Below are positions 33,898 to 43,361 of a stretch of 64,000 nucleotides of DNA, in pieces. This DNA is from Tropicibacter sp. R16_0 (GTDB taxonomy: Bacteria > Pseudomonadota > Alphaproteobacteria > Rhodobacterales > Rhodobacteraceae): positions 603,683 through 667,682 of the forward strand of contig NZ_JAGHRE010000001.1 of the NCBI RefSeq assembly GCF_017743935.1, in the 5' to 3' direction. The position numbers were made by a program, and so were the translations under genes. How positions within the stretch are numbered: the first letter of the stretch is position 1; every line of letters starts with the position of its first letter. The notes beneath the pieces were generated by a model. It made no database searches, was not told the DNA's origin, and was given only the letters and a program-made list of their open reading frames with translations.

Positions 33898-35715
33898 ATG
33901 GCAAGACAACCAGCGCACCCATCGACCACCGCTGCCCCCGGAGGAAGCGAAGAGCGCGAAGCCTCAAAAAAGATTGGTGTGTTGCGCGCGTTGTGGCCAT
34001 TCATGCTGCCGTACAAAGGGCTGATGATCGGAGCAACGATTGCTCTGGTTCTGACCGCTGCCATGTCGTTGACGCTGCCTTTGGCTGTGCGCCGGGTTGT
34101 CGACAATTTCCGGATCGGCGAATCCGAAGTGTTGAACCTGTATTTCATGGCCGCCATGGGGATTGCCGCCATTCTGGCTGTTGGAACTGGGGTGCGGTAC
34201 GCGCTGGTGACCCGCTTGGGAGAGCGCGTGGTGGCCGACATCCGCATCGCCGTCTTCGACCGCGTGATCGGGATGAGCCCCGAATTCTACGAAAAGATCA
34301 TGACCGGCGAGGTGCTCAGCCGGATCACCACGGACACGACCCTGATCCAATCGGTGTTGGGCTCGTCCGTGTCGATTGCGCTACGCAACATGCTGCTTTT
34401 TGCGGGCGGCATGGTGCTGATGCTGCTGACCTCGGCCAAGCTGACCGGCATGGTGCTGCTCATTGTGCCCGCCGTGGTGGTGCCGATCCTGGTGCTGGGG
34501 CGTCGTCTGCGGGTGATCAGCCGCGAAAACCAGGACTGGATCGCAGCCTCATCCGGCAACGCGGGCGAGGCCCTTGGGGCAGTGCAGACGGTGCAATCGT
34601 TCACCAATGAAAACGCCAGCCGCGAGCGGTTTGCGGATATGACCGAAACCTCTTATGTCGTCTCGAAAAAACGCATCCAGACCCGTGCTGTTCTGACCGT
34701 GATTGTGATTTTCCTGGTGTTCACCGGCATCGTGGGCGTCTTGTGGATGGGCGCCAATGACGTCCGCCAGGGAGAGATGACCGAGGGCACTCTGATCCAG
34801 TTCGTGATCTATTCCATCATCATGGCCGGTTCCGTCGCTGCCCTGTCCGAGATCTGGAGCGAGTTGCAGCGCGCTGCCGGTGCCACGGAACGGCTGGTTG
34901 AATTGCTCAACGCCCAAGATACGGTTCTGGATCCCGAAGGCCCCGTTGCCGTGCCGGATCCTGTGACGGGCGAGATTCAGTTCAACGACGTCACCTTCCG
35001 CTATCCCGCGCGGCCCGAAACGCTGGCGCTGGACAGCATGTCCCTGACGGTGAAGCCCGGGGAAACCGTGGCCTTTGTCGGCCCATCAGGGGCGGGCAAG
35101 ACCACGGTGATCCAGATGATCCAACGGTTTTATGACCCTGATCAGGGGCAGATCACCTTGGACGGCGTCGCGCTGACCGACATGCGTCGCGACAGCTTTC
35201 GTCGTGCTATCGCCATGGTGCCCCAGGACCCGGTGATTTTTGCTGCCTCGGCTCGCGAAAACATCCGCTTTGGTCGCCCCGGTGCCACGGACGCCGAGGT
35301 CGAGCAGGCCGCGCGCGCAGCGGCGGCGCATGACTTCATCTCGGCGCTGCCCGAAGGCTATGACAGTTTTGTGGGCGAACGCGGCGTGATGCTGTCGGGC
35401 GGCCAGAAACAGCGCATCGCCATTGCCCGCGCCATCCTGCGGGATGCGCCCGTTCTGTTGCTGGACGAGGCGACCTCGGCGCTTGATGCGGAAAGCGAAC
35501 GTGCGGTGCAGCAGGCCGTGGATGAGCTGAGCGAGGGGCGCACGACGCTGATCGTGGCGCACCGCCTGGCGACCGTGAAAAAGGCTGACCGCATCGTGGT
35601 GATGGAAAACGGACAGATCGTCGATCAGGGCACCCATGATGAGTTGGTGGCCAGCGATGGCCTGTATTCCCGTCTGGCCCGTCTGCAATTCACCGATGGT
35701 TTGGCGGCCGAATAA
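33898..35715 (+). CDS. ABC exporter half-transporter (MsbA/LmrA-like)
   Basis: The 605-residue protein has a membrane domain of six helices (about residues 40-320) and an ATPase domain with intact Walker A GPSGAGKTT, signature LSGGQKQR, Walker B VLLLDEATSALD and H-loop AHRL. It should act as a homodimeric exporter of lipids or amphipathic drugs from the inner membrane. ATG 33898 (AAAGG upstream) is preferred over the far upstream 33733, whose extension lacks family similarity and runs close to the tRNA. Confidence 0.9.
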   Translation: MARQPAHPSTTAAPGGSEEREASKKIGVLRALWPFMLPYKGLMIGATIALVLTAAMSLTLPLAVRRVVDNFRIGESEVLNLYFMAAMGIAAILAVGTGVRYALVTRLGERVVADIRIAVFDRVIGMSPEFYEKIMTGEVLSRITTDTTLIQSVLGSSVSIALRNMLLFAGGMVLMLLTSAKLTGMVLLIVPAVVVPILVLGRRLRVISRENQDWIAASSGNAGEALGAVQTVQSFTNENASRERFADMTETSYVVSKKRIQTRAVLTVIVIFLVFTGIVGVLWMGANDVRQGEMTEGTLIQFVIYSIIMAGSVAALSEIWSELQRAAGATERLVELLNAQDTVLDPEGPVAVPDPVTGEIQFNDVTFRYPARPETLALDSMSLTVKPGETVAFVGPSGAGKTTVIQMIQRFYDPDQGQITLDGVALTDMRRDSFRRAIAMVPQDPVIFAASARENIRFGRPGATDAEVEQAARAAAAHDFISALPEGYDSFVGERGVMLSGGQKQRIAIARAILRDAPVLLLDEATSALDAESERAVQQAVDELSEGRTTLIVAHRLATVKKADRIVVMENGQIVDQGTHDELVASDGLYSRLARLQFTDGLAAE

Positions 35716-35787
35716 TTCCCCCTGCCTGACCCTGGTCAGGCTGCTACCCCTGCTGCGAACCTGACACGCAGAAAACGGAGTAGTGAC

Positions 35788-36216
35788 ATGGGCCTGTGGA
35801 ATTTTATCAAGGACAGCGGCAAATCCATCTTTGGCGGCGATGACGCCGAGCCGACCAAAGAAGCGCTGGAGCAGGAGATCGCTGATCTGGGGCTGGATGC
35901 AACGGGCGTGGATATCACCGTAGAAGGTGACACCGTGAAGCTGACAGGTGCTGCCGCCAGTGACGAGATCAAAGAAAAGCTGATCCTGGCCGTCGGCAAC
36001 GTGGAAGGTGTCGCAGCGGTCGAGGAAGAAGTTTCTGCCGAAGGTGGCGCGCCGGTGTTCCACACCGTCGAAAAGGGTGACACCCTGTGGGCGGTTGCCG
36101 AGAAGACGCTGGGCCACGGCGCCAAGTATCAAGAGATCTTTGAGGCCAACAAACCGATGCTGAGCCACCCTGACAAGATCTATCCGGGTCAGATGCTGCG
36201 CATTCCGCAGAGCTGA
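35788..36216 (+). CDS. BON-LysM domain protein (Kbp/YgaU-like)
   Basis: The 142-residue protein has a BON domain (about residues 25-80, LEQEIADLGLDATGVDITV and VEGVAAVEEEV) and a C-terminal LysM domain (about 91-140, HTVEKGDTLWAVAEKTLG ... IYPGQMLRIPQ). It matches E. coli Kbp (YgaU), a K+-binding cytoplasmic protein, in size and order. There is no signal peptide. It follows the ABC exporter by 72 bp. Confidence 0.9.
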   Translation: MGLWNFIKDSGKSIFGGDDAEPTKEALEQEIADLGLDATGVDITVEGDTVKLTGAAASDEIKEKLILAVGNVEGVAAVEEEVSAEGGAPVFHTVEKGDTLWAVAEKTLGHGAKYQEIFEANKPMLSHPDKIYPGQMLRIPQS

Positions 36217-36266
36217 TTAGGCCAGCGTGCTGACCTGACTTGAACCAGTAGATTGCACACCCAAGC

Positions 36267-36300
36267 CAACCGCCCTGCTTACAGAGCGGTTGTGTCTTTA
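36267..36300 (+). terminator. Probable terminator after the BON-LysM gene
   Basis: CAACCGC (36267-36273) pairs with GCGGTTG (36286-36292), with an additional inner CTG/CAG stem and CTTA loop, and is followed by TGTCTTTA. Confidence 0.55.
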
Positions 36301-36341
36301 TGGGGCCAACGCGCAGGTTGCTCTGGTATCGCAGACGGCGG

Positions 36342-37121
36342 TCAGGACAGCCGTCCGTAGAACGTCATCCGTGCGGCTTCGGACAGGGACACGCCGGGTT
36401 CGGCGTTATAGGCCAGAACCGCCAGCATCCGGGTACGGTCGCCCGCATTGGGGGCCACCCGATGGATCGAGTTGCGGCCACGAAAGAACACAAGCGTTCC
36501 GGCTTCTGCCTCCATCGACTTGACCGGGGATTTGCCGTCCAGAATGTCGGCCACGTCGTCGAACCCCATTTCCCCGCTGTCCGCATTGCGAACCCCGGTG
36601 ACATATTCGAACTGCCCTCCGGCTTCGGGTGCCTGAACCATCAGGGTGATGGAGAAGGACGAATTGTCGAAGTGCCAGCCCAGTTCCTGCCCCTTCTCGT
36701 GAAAGTGCAGATTGATCGACGACAGCGGGTCGGCATATTCATGCAGCTGCTTTTCGCCCAGAACGTCACACAGGAAACTGCGAAACTCTGCGTCATCGTA
36801 AAGCGCACGCAACGCGGATCCTTGCGGGACGCGATCATCGGTCAGGCAGCCTTTGGACGAGGTCACAAGCCGGTTGCGCGCGTGATCTTCGGCATAGTCC
36901 GGATCGGGTTTGCTGAGGTAGACGGTATGCTGTTCGGTCTTGGCATAGACGTTGCCGCGGTTTTCTTCGCCCTCGTCGCGGATGGCGCTGATGGCAGCGG
37001 GCAGAACAAAGCCGGGCATGACGAACACGCCGTCCTTGTCGAACTCGGCCTTGCAGGCGGCGCGGAAATCCGGGTCCGCAATCGGAAAGGTTTTCAGGTC
37101 TACAATCTCGTTCAGGGTCAT
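36342..37121 (-). CDS. Phytanoyl-CoA-dioxygenase-like 2OG-Fe(II) oxygenase
   Basis: The 259-residue protein has the iron-binding triad H150-x-D152 (in LGWHFDNS) and H220 (in RNSIHRVAP), with Arg near 230 as the 2-oxoglutarate anchor. Overall it resembles free-amino-acid or small-acid hydroxylases of the PhyH/HalD-like cupin group. The substrate is unknown. It is divergent from a LysR regulator 112 bp away, which probably senses the substrate or product. This second oxygenase is not related in detail to the short one at 4986. Confidence 0.82.
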   Translation of the reverse strand: MTLNEIVDLKTFPIADPDFRAACKAEFDKDGVFVMPGFVLPAAISAIRDEGEENRGNVYAKTEQHTVYLSKPDPDYAEDHARNRLVTSSKGCLTDDRVPQGSALRALYDDAEFRSFLCDVLGEKQLHEYADPLSSINLHFHEKGQELGWHFDNSSFSITLMVQAPEAGGQFEYVTGVRNADSGEMGFDDVADILDGKSPVKSMEAEAGTLVFFRGRNSIHRVAPNAGDRTRMLAVLAYNAEPGVSLSEAARMTFYGRLS

Positions 37122-37196
37122 TTACGTCTCCAGGGGCAGGAACTCTCTCTGTCCCTTGGCTATCCGAGTTTGAATGAATGACAAAACTTGTTTAAT

Positions 37197-37211
37197 TTTC
37201 TCATAGAGAAA
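37197..37211. promoter_or_regulatory. Palindrome between LysR gene and oxygenase
   Basis: TTTCTC-ATA-GAGAAA is a perfect inverted repeat, 23-37 bp upstream of the LysR start codon and 76-90 bp upstream of the oxygenase start. The placement fits a LysR-type recognition site for autoregulation and divergent control. Confidence 0.5.
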
Positions 37212-37233
37212 GAAAAACTTTGGTAGGGCATGG

Positions 37234-38136
37234 ATGAGAATTTCCTTGAGGCAGTGCAGGTATTTTCAGGCGGTCGCCAAGTCGGGCAGTATCGCTGCTG
37301 CGGCGGATCAGGTGGGGGTGACCCAACCCGCCATCGCTCAGGCGATTGCAAAGCTGGAGGACACGACAGGGCTGCGCCTGTTTGATCGCCTCCATGCGCG
37401 GGGGATGCAATTGACACCGCAGGGGACCGAGTTGTTGCGGTATGCCGAGCAGCTATTGGTCTATGCGGGGCAGATGGATCAGGCCGCGAGCGATATCGCC
37501 CTGAACCGGCAGGGCACCCTGCGTGTGGGATGTTTCCAATCGTTGGCCCCGTTCTTTCTGCCGCAGATCCTGAGTGGATACCAAAAGCACCAGCCAGGGG
37601 TTGTGCTGCAGCTGAGCGAGCGTCTGCAACATGATCTGACAAATGCCTTGCAGAAAGACGACCTTGATTGCGTAATCCTGTATGATCTTGGATTGGATGC
37701 GCGCCTGTTCAAATTGCACCCGCTGACAACGCTGCGCCCCTATCTGATCGCCCCAAAGGGACACAAGTTGACCCAGCTGCCCGAGGTCTCGGTGCGGGAC
37801 CTGGACGGCGAGGATTTCATCCTCTTCGATGCACCCCAAAGCCGCGAGTACTATTATGCGCAGTTCGCCCAGTATGACATCAAGCCGCGCATCGCGTTCC
37901 GGTCGGCCTCGATCGAGACGGTTCGCAGCTATGTGGCGCATGGGCTTGGCGTCTCGATCCTGTCGATGCGGCCAGCGTCCGATGTGACCTATGACGGGGC
38001 CGAAGTCGTGCCGGTGCGGTTGAAGGAGAACTTTGGATCCACGCGGATCGTGCTGGCTTCGCATGCCGACCGCGAGGTCAATCCGCTGGTTCCGCCCTTT
38101 ATCTCTTTCTGTCAGCAATTGTTCCAGGACCTGTGA
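37234..38136 (+). CDS. LysR family transcriptional regulator
   Basis: The 300-residue protein has the N-terminal HTH (GSIAAAADQVGVTQPAIAQAIAKLE, here broken as GSIAAAADQVG and TQPAIAQAIAKLE) and a type 2 periplasmic-binding-like effector domain (TLRVGCFQSLAPFFLPQIL). It is likely to activate the divergent oxygenase gene. ATG 37234 is at the expected distance from the HTH. Confidence 0.92.
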   Translation: MRISLRQCRYFQAVAKSGSIAAAADQVGVTQPAIAQAIAKLEDTTGLRLFDRLHARGMQLTPQGTELLRYAEQLLVYAGQMDQAASDIALNRQGTLRVGCFQSLAPFFLPQILSGYQKHQPGVVLQLSERLQHDLTNALQKDDLDCVILYDLGLDARLFKLHPLTTLRPYLIAPKGHKLTQLPEVSVRDLDGEDFILFDAPQSREYYYAQFAQYDIKPRIAFRSASIETVRSYVAHGLGVSILSMRPASDVTYDGAEVVPVRLKENFGSTRIVLASHADREVNPLVPPFISFCQQLFQDL

Positions 38137-38364
38137 GGGCGATGCCATGACACCGTTCAGGTATGTGAAACCTTACCTTTTGCTGCGTCGACGGGCGTCA
38201 GGCCCCTTTGGCCGTAGCGTCAAAACCCGGGTTGCGCGACGTCACTCATGTTGATTTTTTGATCACCGGTTAAGCGCTTGCTTGCACAAGCGTGGGAGAG
38301 GCCGCATCTTGTGCTTAAGGATGAACTTTGCCCGGGGAACGGGCAGACGTTGGGAGGAATACGG
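38137..38364 (+). promoter_or_regulatory. Upstream region of the acyl-CoA synthetase gene; no gene seen
   Basis: The 228-bp stretch contains no supported frame. The A/T-rich TTGATTTTTTGATCACC segment (38251-38267) is the likely promoter area for the synthetase-esterase pair. Confidence 0.35.
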
Positions 38365-40254
38365 ATGACATTTGCAACCGTCGCTGATCGTACGCGCATG
38401 GAAAATGAAATGAGCTGGGAAGAACGGGACGTTCCTGTCACCCTGCACCAGATGCTGTCGCGCACGGCCGGAAACTTTCCGTCCCGCCCCGCCATGAGCT
38501 ATCAGCTGCTGTCGGGCCCCACTGACAAGGCCGAAACGCTCAGCTGGCAAGAGCTGCTGGAAAAGACCAATCAGGCTGCGAACCTGTTCCGGTCGCTGGG
38601 TGTGGGCGAAAACGACGTCGTTGCGTATATCCTGCCCAATTGTAACGAAACGCTGCTGACCTTCCTGGGCGGCGCAGTTGCGGGTATCGTCAACCCGATC
38701 AACCCGCTGCTCGAGCCAGAGCAGATAGCCTCGATCCTGCGCGAGACCGGCGCCAAGGTTGTTGTCACGCTGAAGCCATTCCCCAAGACCGACGTGGCCC
38801 AGAAAGTGGCCGAGGCCGTGCGCCACGCCCCAGGCGTGAACACCGTGCTCGAGGTTGATCTGAACCGCTATCTGACACCGCCCAAGTCGTGGATTGTACC
38901 GCTGATCCGACCCAAGCTGGAAAACAAGGACCAGGTGGCGCACGCGGATTACAAGAACTTCAACAAGGAACTGAACAAGCAGCCCAAGACGCTGGCCTTT
39001 GCCGACAGCACCGAAGACCGTGTCGCTTGCTATTTCCATACTGGCGGCACCACCGGCATGCCCAAGGTTGCGCAGCACAAGTATTCGGGCCTGATCTATA
39101 ACGCCTGGCTCGCCTCTGAACTGCTCTACACTGAGCAGGACGTGATCATGTGCCCGCTGCCTCTGTTCCACGTCTTTGCCTGCCACGTGATCGTGATGGC
39201 GGCTGTGGCATCCGGCGCGCATGTGGTCTTCCCCACCCCGCAGGGGTATCGCGGCGACGGCGTATTCGACAATTTCTGGAAGCTGATCGAACGTTGGAAA
39301 GTCACGTTCATCATCACCGTTCCCACCGCAATCTCGGCCAAGATGCAGCGCCCTGTGGATGCGGATATTTCGACTGTGAAAACCGCCTTCTCGGGGTCGG
39401 CCCCGCTGCCGATCGAGCTGTTCCGCCGTTTTGAGGAAGCCACCAATATCAAGATCATCGAAGGTTATGGCCTGACCGAGGCGACCTGTCTGGTGTCCTG
39501 CAACCCCATTGATGGCGAAAAGAAAATCGGCTCGATTGGGATCACTTTCCCCTACACGGACGTCAAGATCCTCAACAACACCCCCGATGGTCCGGTCGAG
39601 GCGAATGTGGACGAGATCGGAGAGATCTGCATCTCGAACCCCGGCATTTATGCGGGCAACACCTATACCGAGGCCGAAAAGAACGTCGATCTCTACCATT
39701 TCGACAAATACCTGCGCACCGGTGACTTGGGTCGCGTGGACGGCGATGGGTATCTGTGGATCACCGGTCGCGCCAAGGACCTGATCATTCGCGGCGGTCA
39801 CAACATCGACCCCGCCGAAATCGAAGAAGCCCTGTTGGGGCATGAGGCGGTGGCCTTTGCCGGGGCCATTGGTCAGCCCGACGCGCATTCCGGTGAAGTG
39901 CCTTGTGCCTTTGTCGAACTGGTCGAAGGTGCGTCCGTGACCGAGGCCGAGTTGATGGAATACTGCAAGGTGCATGTGCATGAACGCGCCGCACAGCCCA
40001 AGCACATGACCATTCTGGACGAACTGCCCAAAACCGCTGTGGGCAAGGTGTTCAAACCCGATCTGCGCAAAAACGCCATCACCCGTGTCTACAACGGAGA
40101 GTTGGAGCAGGCAGGGCTGGCGGCCCGTGTGGTATCGGTCATCGACGACAAGAAGCGTGGCCTTGTCGCACAGCTTGACGCGAACGGCAGCTCGGACGAC
40201 GATGTCGCCAAGGTCTTGGGTGGTCACACCCGACCATGGGAGTGGGCAGCCTGA
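38365..40254 (+). CDS. Acyl-CoA synthetase (AMP-dependent ligase)
   Basis: The 629-residue protein has the adenylate-forming motifs YFHTGGTTGMPKVAQ, IEGYGLTEATC, YLRTGDLGRVDGDGYLWITG and RAKDLIIRGGHNI, with the catalytic lysine in LPKTAVGKVFK. It converts a carboxylic acid, ATP and CoA to the acyl-CoA. ATG 38365 has GGGAGGA upstream; the longer frame from 38278 does not. It is followed 11 bp later by an esterase gene, so the esterase may supply the free acid. Confidence 0.93.
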   Translation: MTFATVADRTRMENEMSWEERDVPVTLHQMLSRTAGNFPSRPAMSYQLLSGPTDKAETLSWQELLEKTNQAANLFRSLGVGENDVVAYILPNCNETLLTFLGGAVAGIVNPINPLLEPEQIASILRETGAKVVVTLKPFPKTDVAQKVAEAVRHAPGVNTVLEVDLNRYLTPPKSWIVPLIRPKLENKDQVAHADYKNFNKELNKQPKTLAFADSTEDRVACYFHTGGTTGMPKVAQHKYSGLIYNAWLASELLYTEQDVIMCPLPLFHVFACHVIVMAAVASGAHVVFPTPQGYRGDGVFDNFWKLIERWKVTFIITVPTAISAKMQRPVDADISTVKTAFSGSAPLPIELFRRFEEATNIKIIEGYGLTEATCLVSCNPIDGEKKIGSIGITFPYTDVKILNNTPDGPVEANVDEIGEICISNPGIYAGNTYTEAEKNVDLYHFDKYLRTGDLGRVDGDGYLWITGRAKDLIIRGGHNIDPAEIEEALLGHEAVAFAGAIGQPDAHSGEVPCAFVELVEGASVTEAELMEYCKVHVHERAAQPKHMTILDELPKTAVGKVFKPDLRKNAITRVYNGELEQAGLAARVVSVIDDKKRGLVAQLDANGSSDDDVAKVLGGHTRPWEWAA

Positions 40255-40265
40255 GCGGAGGGCCA

Positions 40266-41189
40266 ATGGACTACAACAGTCTGATCGACGAAGAGACCTG
40301 GGCGTTCATCGCCCAGACCATCGAAAGCTACCCTGAAGACGCCGTCGAATTGTCAATCGAAGGACAGCGGCAGGTCTATGACGACATGTGCCGCGTCTTT
40401 CATCAGGGGTATCCCGAAGGCGTCGAAGCGACGGATGTTCAGGCCAATGGCGTCCCGGTCCGTGTCTACACCGCCGGCCAACCCACCCGCACCGTGGTCT
40501 ACTACCACGGCGGCGGGTTTGTTGTTGGAGGTTTGGAAAGCCACGACGACGTCTGCGCCGAGATCTGCGTCCAGACCGGCTATCGCGTGGTCGCAGTGGA
40601 TTACCGACTATGCCCCGAATTCCGTCATCCGGTACAGTTCCAGGACAGCTGGGCCGCGACGGAATGGGCAGCCGCGGAATTTGGCGATCCGCTGATCCTG
40701 GCCGGTGACAGCGCTGGCGGGAATCTGGCGGCTTGCGTGGCGCATTATTCCCGAGGTCGTTTGGACAACGTGCTCGGACAGGTGCTGATCTATCCAGGCT
40801 TGGGCGGGGATATGACCAAGGGCTCATACCTGGAGCACGACAAAGCACCGCTGCTGACATTGGACGAGATCAAATTCTATCAGACGGTGCGCTTCCACGG
40901 CGATGAACCGGTGGGTGATCCGACCTATGCGCCTCTGCATGACACTGATTTCTCGGGCCTGCCGCCTACGGTGGTCTTTACCGCCGACTGTGATCCGCTG
41001 CGCGACGATGGCCGCGATTACCGCGACCGCCTGCAAGAGGCAGGCGTCAAAGCCCATTGGATCAACGAAGACGGCCTGATCCACGGCTACCTGCGCGCCC
41101 GAACCACCGTTGGCCGCGCCCGCGACAGCTTTGAGCGTATCTCGATCGCGATCGAGGCTTTGGGGCAGAGGATCTGGGCCTACGATTGA
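40266..41189 (+). CDS. Alpha/beta hydrolase, hormone-sensitive-lipase-type esterase
   Basis: The 307-residue protein has the HSL oxyanion motif YYHGGGFVVGG and nucleophile elbow GDSAGGN, with the acid and His further on (DCDPLRDDG and GLIHGYLR). It is a cytoplasmic carboxylesterase. ATG 40266 has GGAGGG upstream. It is the second gene of a two-gene operon with the acyl-CoA synthetase. Confidence 0.9.
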   Translation: MDYNSLIDEETWAFIAQTIESYPEDAVELSIEGQRQVYDDMCRVFHQGYPEGVEATDVQANGVPVRVYTAGQPTRTVVYYHGGGFVVGGLESHDDVCAEICVQTGYRVVAVDYRLCPEFRHPVQFQDSWAATEWAAAEFGDPLILAGDSAGGNLAACVAHYSRGRLDNVLGQVLIYPGLGGDMTKGSYLEHDKAPLLTLDEIKFYQTVRFHGDEPVGDPTYAPLHDTDFSGLPPTVVFTADCDPLRDDGRDYRDRLQEAGVKAHWINEDGLIHGYLRARTTVGRARDSFERISIAIEALGQRIWAYD

Positions 41190-41303
41190 AGCCGGGCCGA
41201 ACGGGATACAAACCTCCTGAACGCCGTTCCCTGCATAGGGAATGGCATTAGGCAATCACTCATGTCATGTTTTTCGCAGTGCGTTTGGCAATGCTGGAAA
41301 CCA

Positions 41304-42275
41304 ATGATGAGAACCCGTTACACCCTCTTGATCGCAGGAGTTGCTTTTGCCCTCCCTTTGCCGTCGTTTGCGGCCGATTGTTTTGATCGGACTATGGCAA
41401 TCTCCCGGTATCACTACATCAATCCGGGGGATGTCGGGAACAATTGGCAAGACATCTATGAGATAGAGTTGAACGCTGGAAAGGTTGCGTCTGTCGTGCG
41501 GCTGACGAAAGGAGCTGTTTCGCTGCCAAGGTATGACAGTTCTTCTCCAGTCTATTCGCCAGATGGCACGCGTATTGCCTATGTGGAAGCCGATGCCGGT
41601 GGGACCAATGCCAGGCTCAAGGTCATGGATGCCGACGACGGAAACGGTGACCTCATGGGCGACAACATGAGCGTGCTGGATTCCGCAGATGTGGATATTG
41701 CCACTGTTGCCTGGGGTGCAAATGACCGCCTTGTCTATGGCAAGTTTGATGCGAGCAAGAACACACAGATTGTCTCTGCAACCCTCAATGGGCAATCCCT
41801 TGGCCCTATCACGGTTCACACCGCTGACGCCGAATATCCGGATTCATTCACGTTTGTTGCGAATGATCAGCTGCTCTATGACGCAGATGGTCGATACCTC
41901 AAACACATCAACCTGACCTCCAACCACATTACGCAGCTAAGCGGCCCGGTTCCGATCGACCGCACTCCCACCGGGATCGTAGGAAACAACAACATCTTCT
42001 TTACTCGGCTAGTCGGGTCCACCCTCGATCTTTGGCAGGCTGTATTGGACAACAACCCAAGTCTTTCTTCGGAAACCGCCGTCCTTTCGACCCCGGATTT
42101 CAGTGAAACTTCGGTCGCGCTTAGCGGTGACGGGGGGTGTCTTGCCTATTTGGCCAGTGATCTGACTGTTACCTATGGGCCAAACTCTGACCTCTGGATC
42201 CGCGATTTGGCGACCGGACAAACCAAGCGGATTACGAAGACCCGCGATTTGGCAGCTGTGTCATGGAAACCATAG
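41304..42275 (+). CDS. Secreted TolB-like beta-propeller protein
   Basis: A signal peptide (TRYTLLIAGVAFALPLPSFAA) leads into repeats of the PD40/WD40-like type (SSPVYSPDGTRIAYVEAD, SLSGDGGCLAYLA, SDLWIRDLATGQTKRI), indicating a beta-propeller of the TolB C-terminal kind in about 305 mature residues. It lacks the N-terminal TolB domain. Function is unknown; binding of a protein or glycan in the periplasm is the usual guess. The codon use looks less GC-rich than its neighbours. Start ATG 41304 or 41307. Confidence 0.7.
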   Translation: MMRTRYTLLIAGVAFALPLPSFAADCFDRTMAISRYHYINPGDVGNNWQDIYEIELNAGKVASVVRLTKGAVSLPRYDSSSPVYSPDGTRIAYVEADAGGTNARLKVMDADDGNGDLMGDNMSVLDSADVDIATVAWGANDRLVYGKFDASKNTQIVSATLNGQSLGPITVHTADAEYPDSFTFVANDQLLYDADGRYLKHINLTSNHITQLSGPVPIDRTPTGIVGNNNIFFTRLVGSTLDLWQAVLDNNPSLSSETAVLSTPDFSETSVALSGDGGCLAYLASDLTVTYGPNSDLWIRDLATGQTKRITKTRDLAAVSWKP

Positions 42276-42299
42276 AACCTTGATCTGAAGCGAAAATGG

Positions 42300-42328
42300 C
42301 CCCCCAAAACGGTAAGCGTTTTGGGGGG
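42300..42328 (+). terminator. Strong hairpin between convergent genes
   Basis: A perfect 12-bp inverted repeat CCCCCCAAAACG / CGTTTTGGGGGG with loop GTAAG lies 25 bp after the propeller gene stop and 55 bp after the hydrolase stop on the other strand. It can serve as a bidirectional terminator, although the plus side lacks a T-run. Confidence 0.65.
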
Positions 42329-42382
42329 CGAACCCAAGCCCACGGGTTGGGTCGAACCAAGCTCAGGTGGCTTCGCAGTTCA

Positions 42383-43237
42383 TCAAAGGGTGTTCAACCA
42401 TTCGCGAATGGCAGCCGAATACTCGTCTGGTTTTTGAAACATCGAAAAATGACTGGTCCCCTCAAGCACCAGTAGATTTGCATCAGGGATGTTCCGGGCG
42501 ATGGCGGCCGAGTGTTCGTGCAGGATCGCCTCGTCATGTTCGCTGTGTACCACCAGGGTTGGGACAGTGATCGTCTTGATCGTTTCCAACCCGTCCGCCT
42601 TGTCGGCAAACCACATCTCGGACACGCCAGCCACGAAGCCTTCGAACCCGTCCGGTGTGGGGGACATCTTGGCGTAGTCTCCGGCCATCATGCCAACGTA
42701 GCCACCGAACACCTCATTGGTTTGAACGGACGGATCGACCCCTGCCAGGGTAACATTGCCTGCGTGCGCGAAATGGCTGGCCAGCCGGTCCGGGGCGGTC
42801 TTGGAAATCTCGTACCCGATGTTGGCGCCATCCGACCAACCCACCAGATGCACCTGCTCTACGTTCAGCGTGTCCAGCAGGGCCAGATAGTCCTGCGCCA
42901 GCAGGCTGATGGAATAGGCGCTGCCGTCGTTGGTGGTGCGCCCATGCCCTCGGGTGTCGGCGACGATCACCCGGTGATCCTGCGATAGCTCGGCGACCTG
43001 CGACGCCCAGATGTCACCATGCGCCAACCCACCGTGGATCATCAGGATCGGTGCCCCGTCTCCATCACCGTAACTGGCATAATACATGTCGATCCCGTTT
43101 ACGGATGCGGTACCGCTGTCAGTGGTTTCGGGCATGGCTGGCGGCGTGGGGATGGTTTTCCACACCTCTTCGGCGACGGCGAGCTGCGCCGTCCCAAGGA
43201 TGGTTGTCACGGCGGCAAAGGCGAGTGTCTTGAGCAT
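42383..43237 (-). CDS. Secreted alpha/beta hydrolase
   Basis: A signal peptide (MLKTLAFAAVTTILGTAQLA) is followed by the alpha/beta hydrolase fold: IHGGLAHGDIW oxyanion loop, nucleophile GWSDGAN (Ser), an acid in VHSEHDEAI and His in GTSHFSMF. Likely a periplasmic ester or lactone hydrolase. ATG 43237 has GGGAGGA upstream; an upstream in-frame start at 43276 lacks one. It is divergent from an AraC-type regulator. Confidence 0.87.
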   Translation of the reverse strand: MLKTLAFAAVTTILGTAQLAVAEEVWKTIPTPPAMPETTDSGTASVNGIDMYYASYGDGDGAPILMIHGGLAHGDIWASQVAELSQDHRVIVADTRGHGRTTNDGSAYSISLLAQDYLALLDTLNVEQVHLVGWSDGANIGYEISKTAPDRLASHFAHAGNVTLAGVDPSVQTNEVFGGYVGMMAGDYAKMSPTPDGFEGFVAGVSEMWFADKADGLETIKTITVPTLVVHSEHDEAILHEHSAAIARNIPDANLLVLEGTSHFSMFQKPDEYSAAIREWLNTL

Positions 43238-43361
43238 GATGGTCCTCCCGAAACGCTCTGGTGTTGATTTTGGCACCGAAAGCGGTGCTACATTCCCCTA
43301 TGTTACGCGCCGATCGGGTCCACGCGTTATCGCGCCTGTGCAGGAGGTTAGGAGGGGGTAA

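Noticed and set aside
38263-40266. Long minus-strand frame opposite the acyl-CoA synthetase
   Set aside because: The plus strand has all adenylate-forming motifs; the minus frame is a GC-driven shadow.
43273-43288. Riboswitch or operator at GCACCG/CGGTGC
   Set aside because: A single short hairpin with no second element; noted only within the AraC entry.
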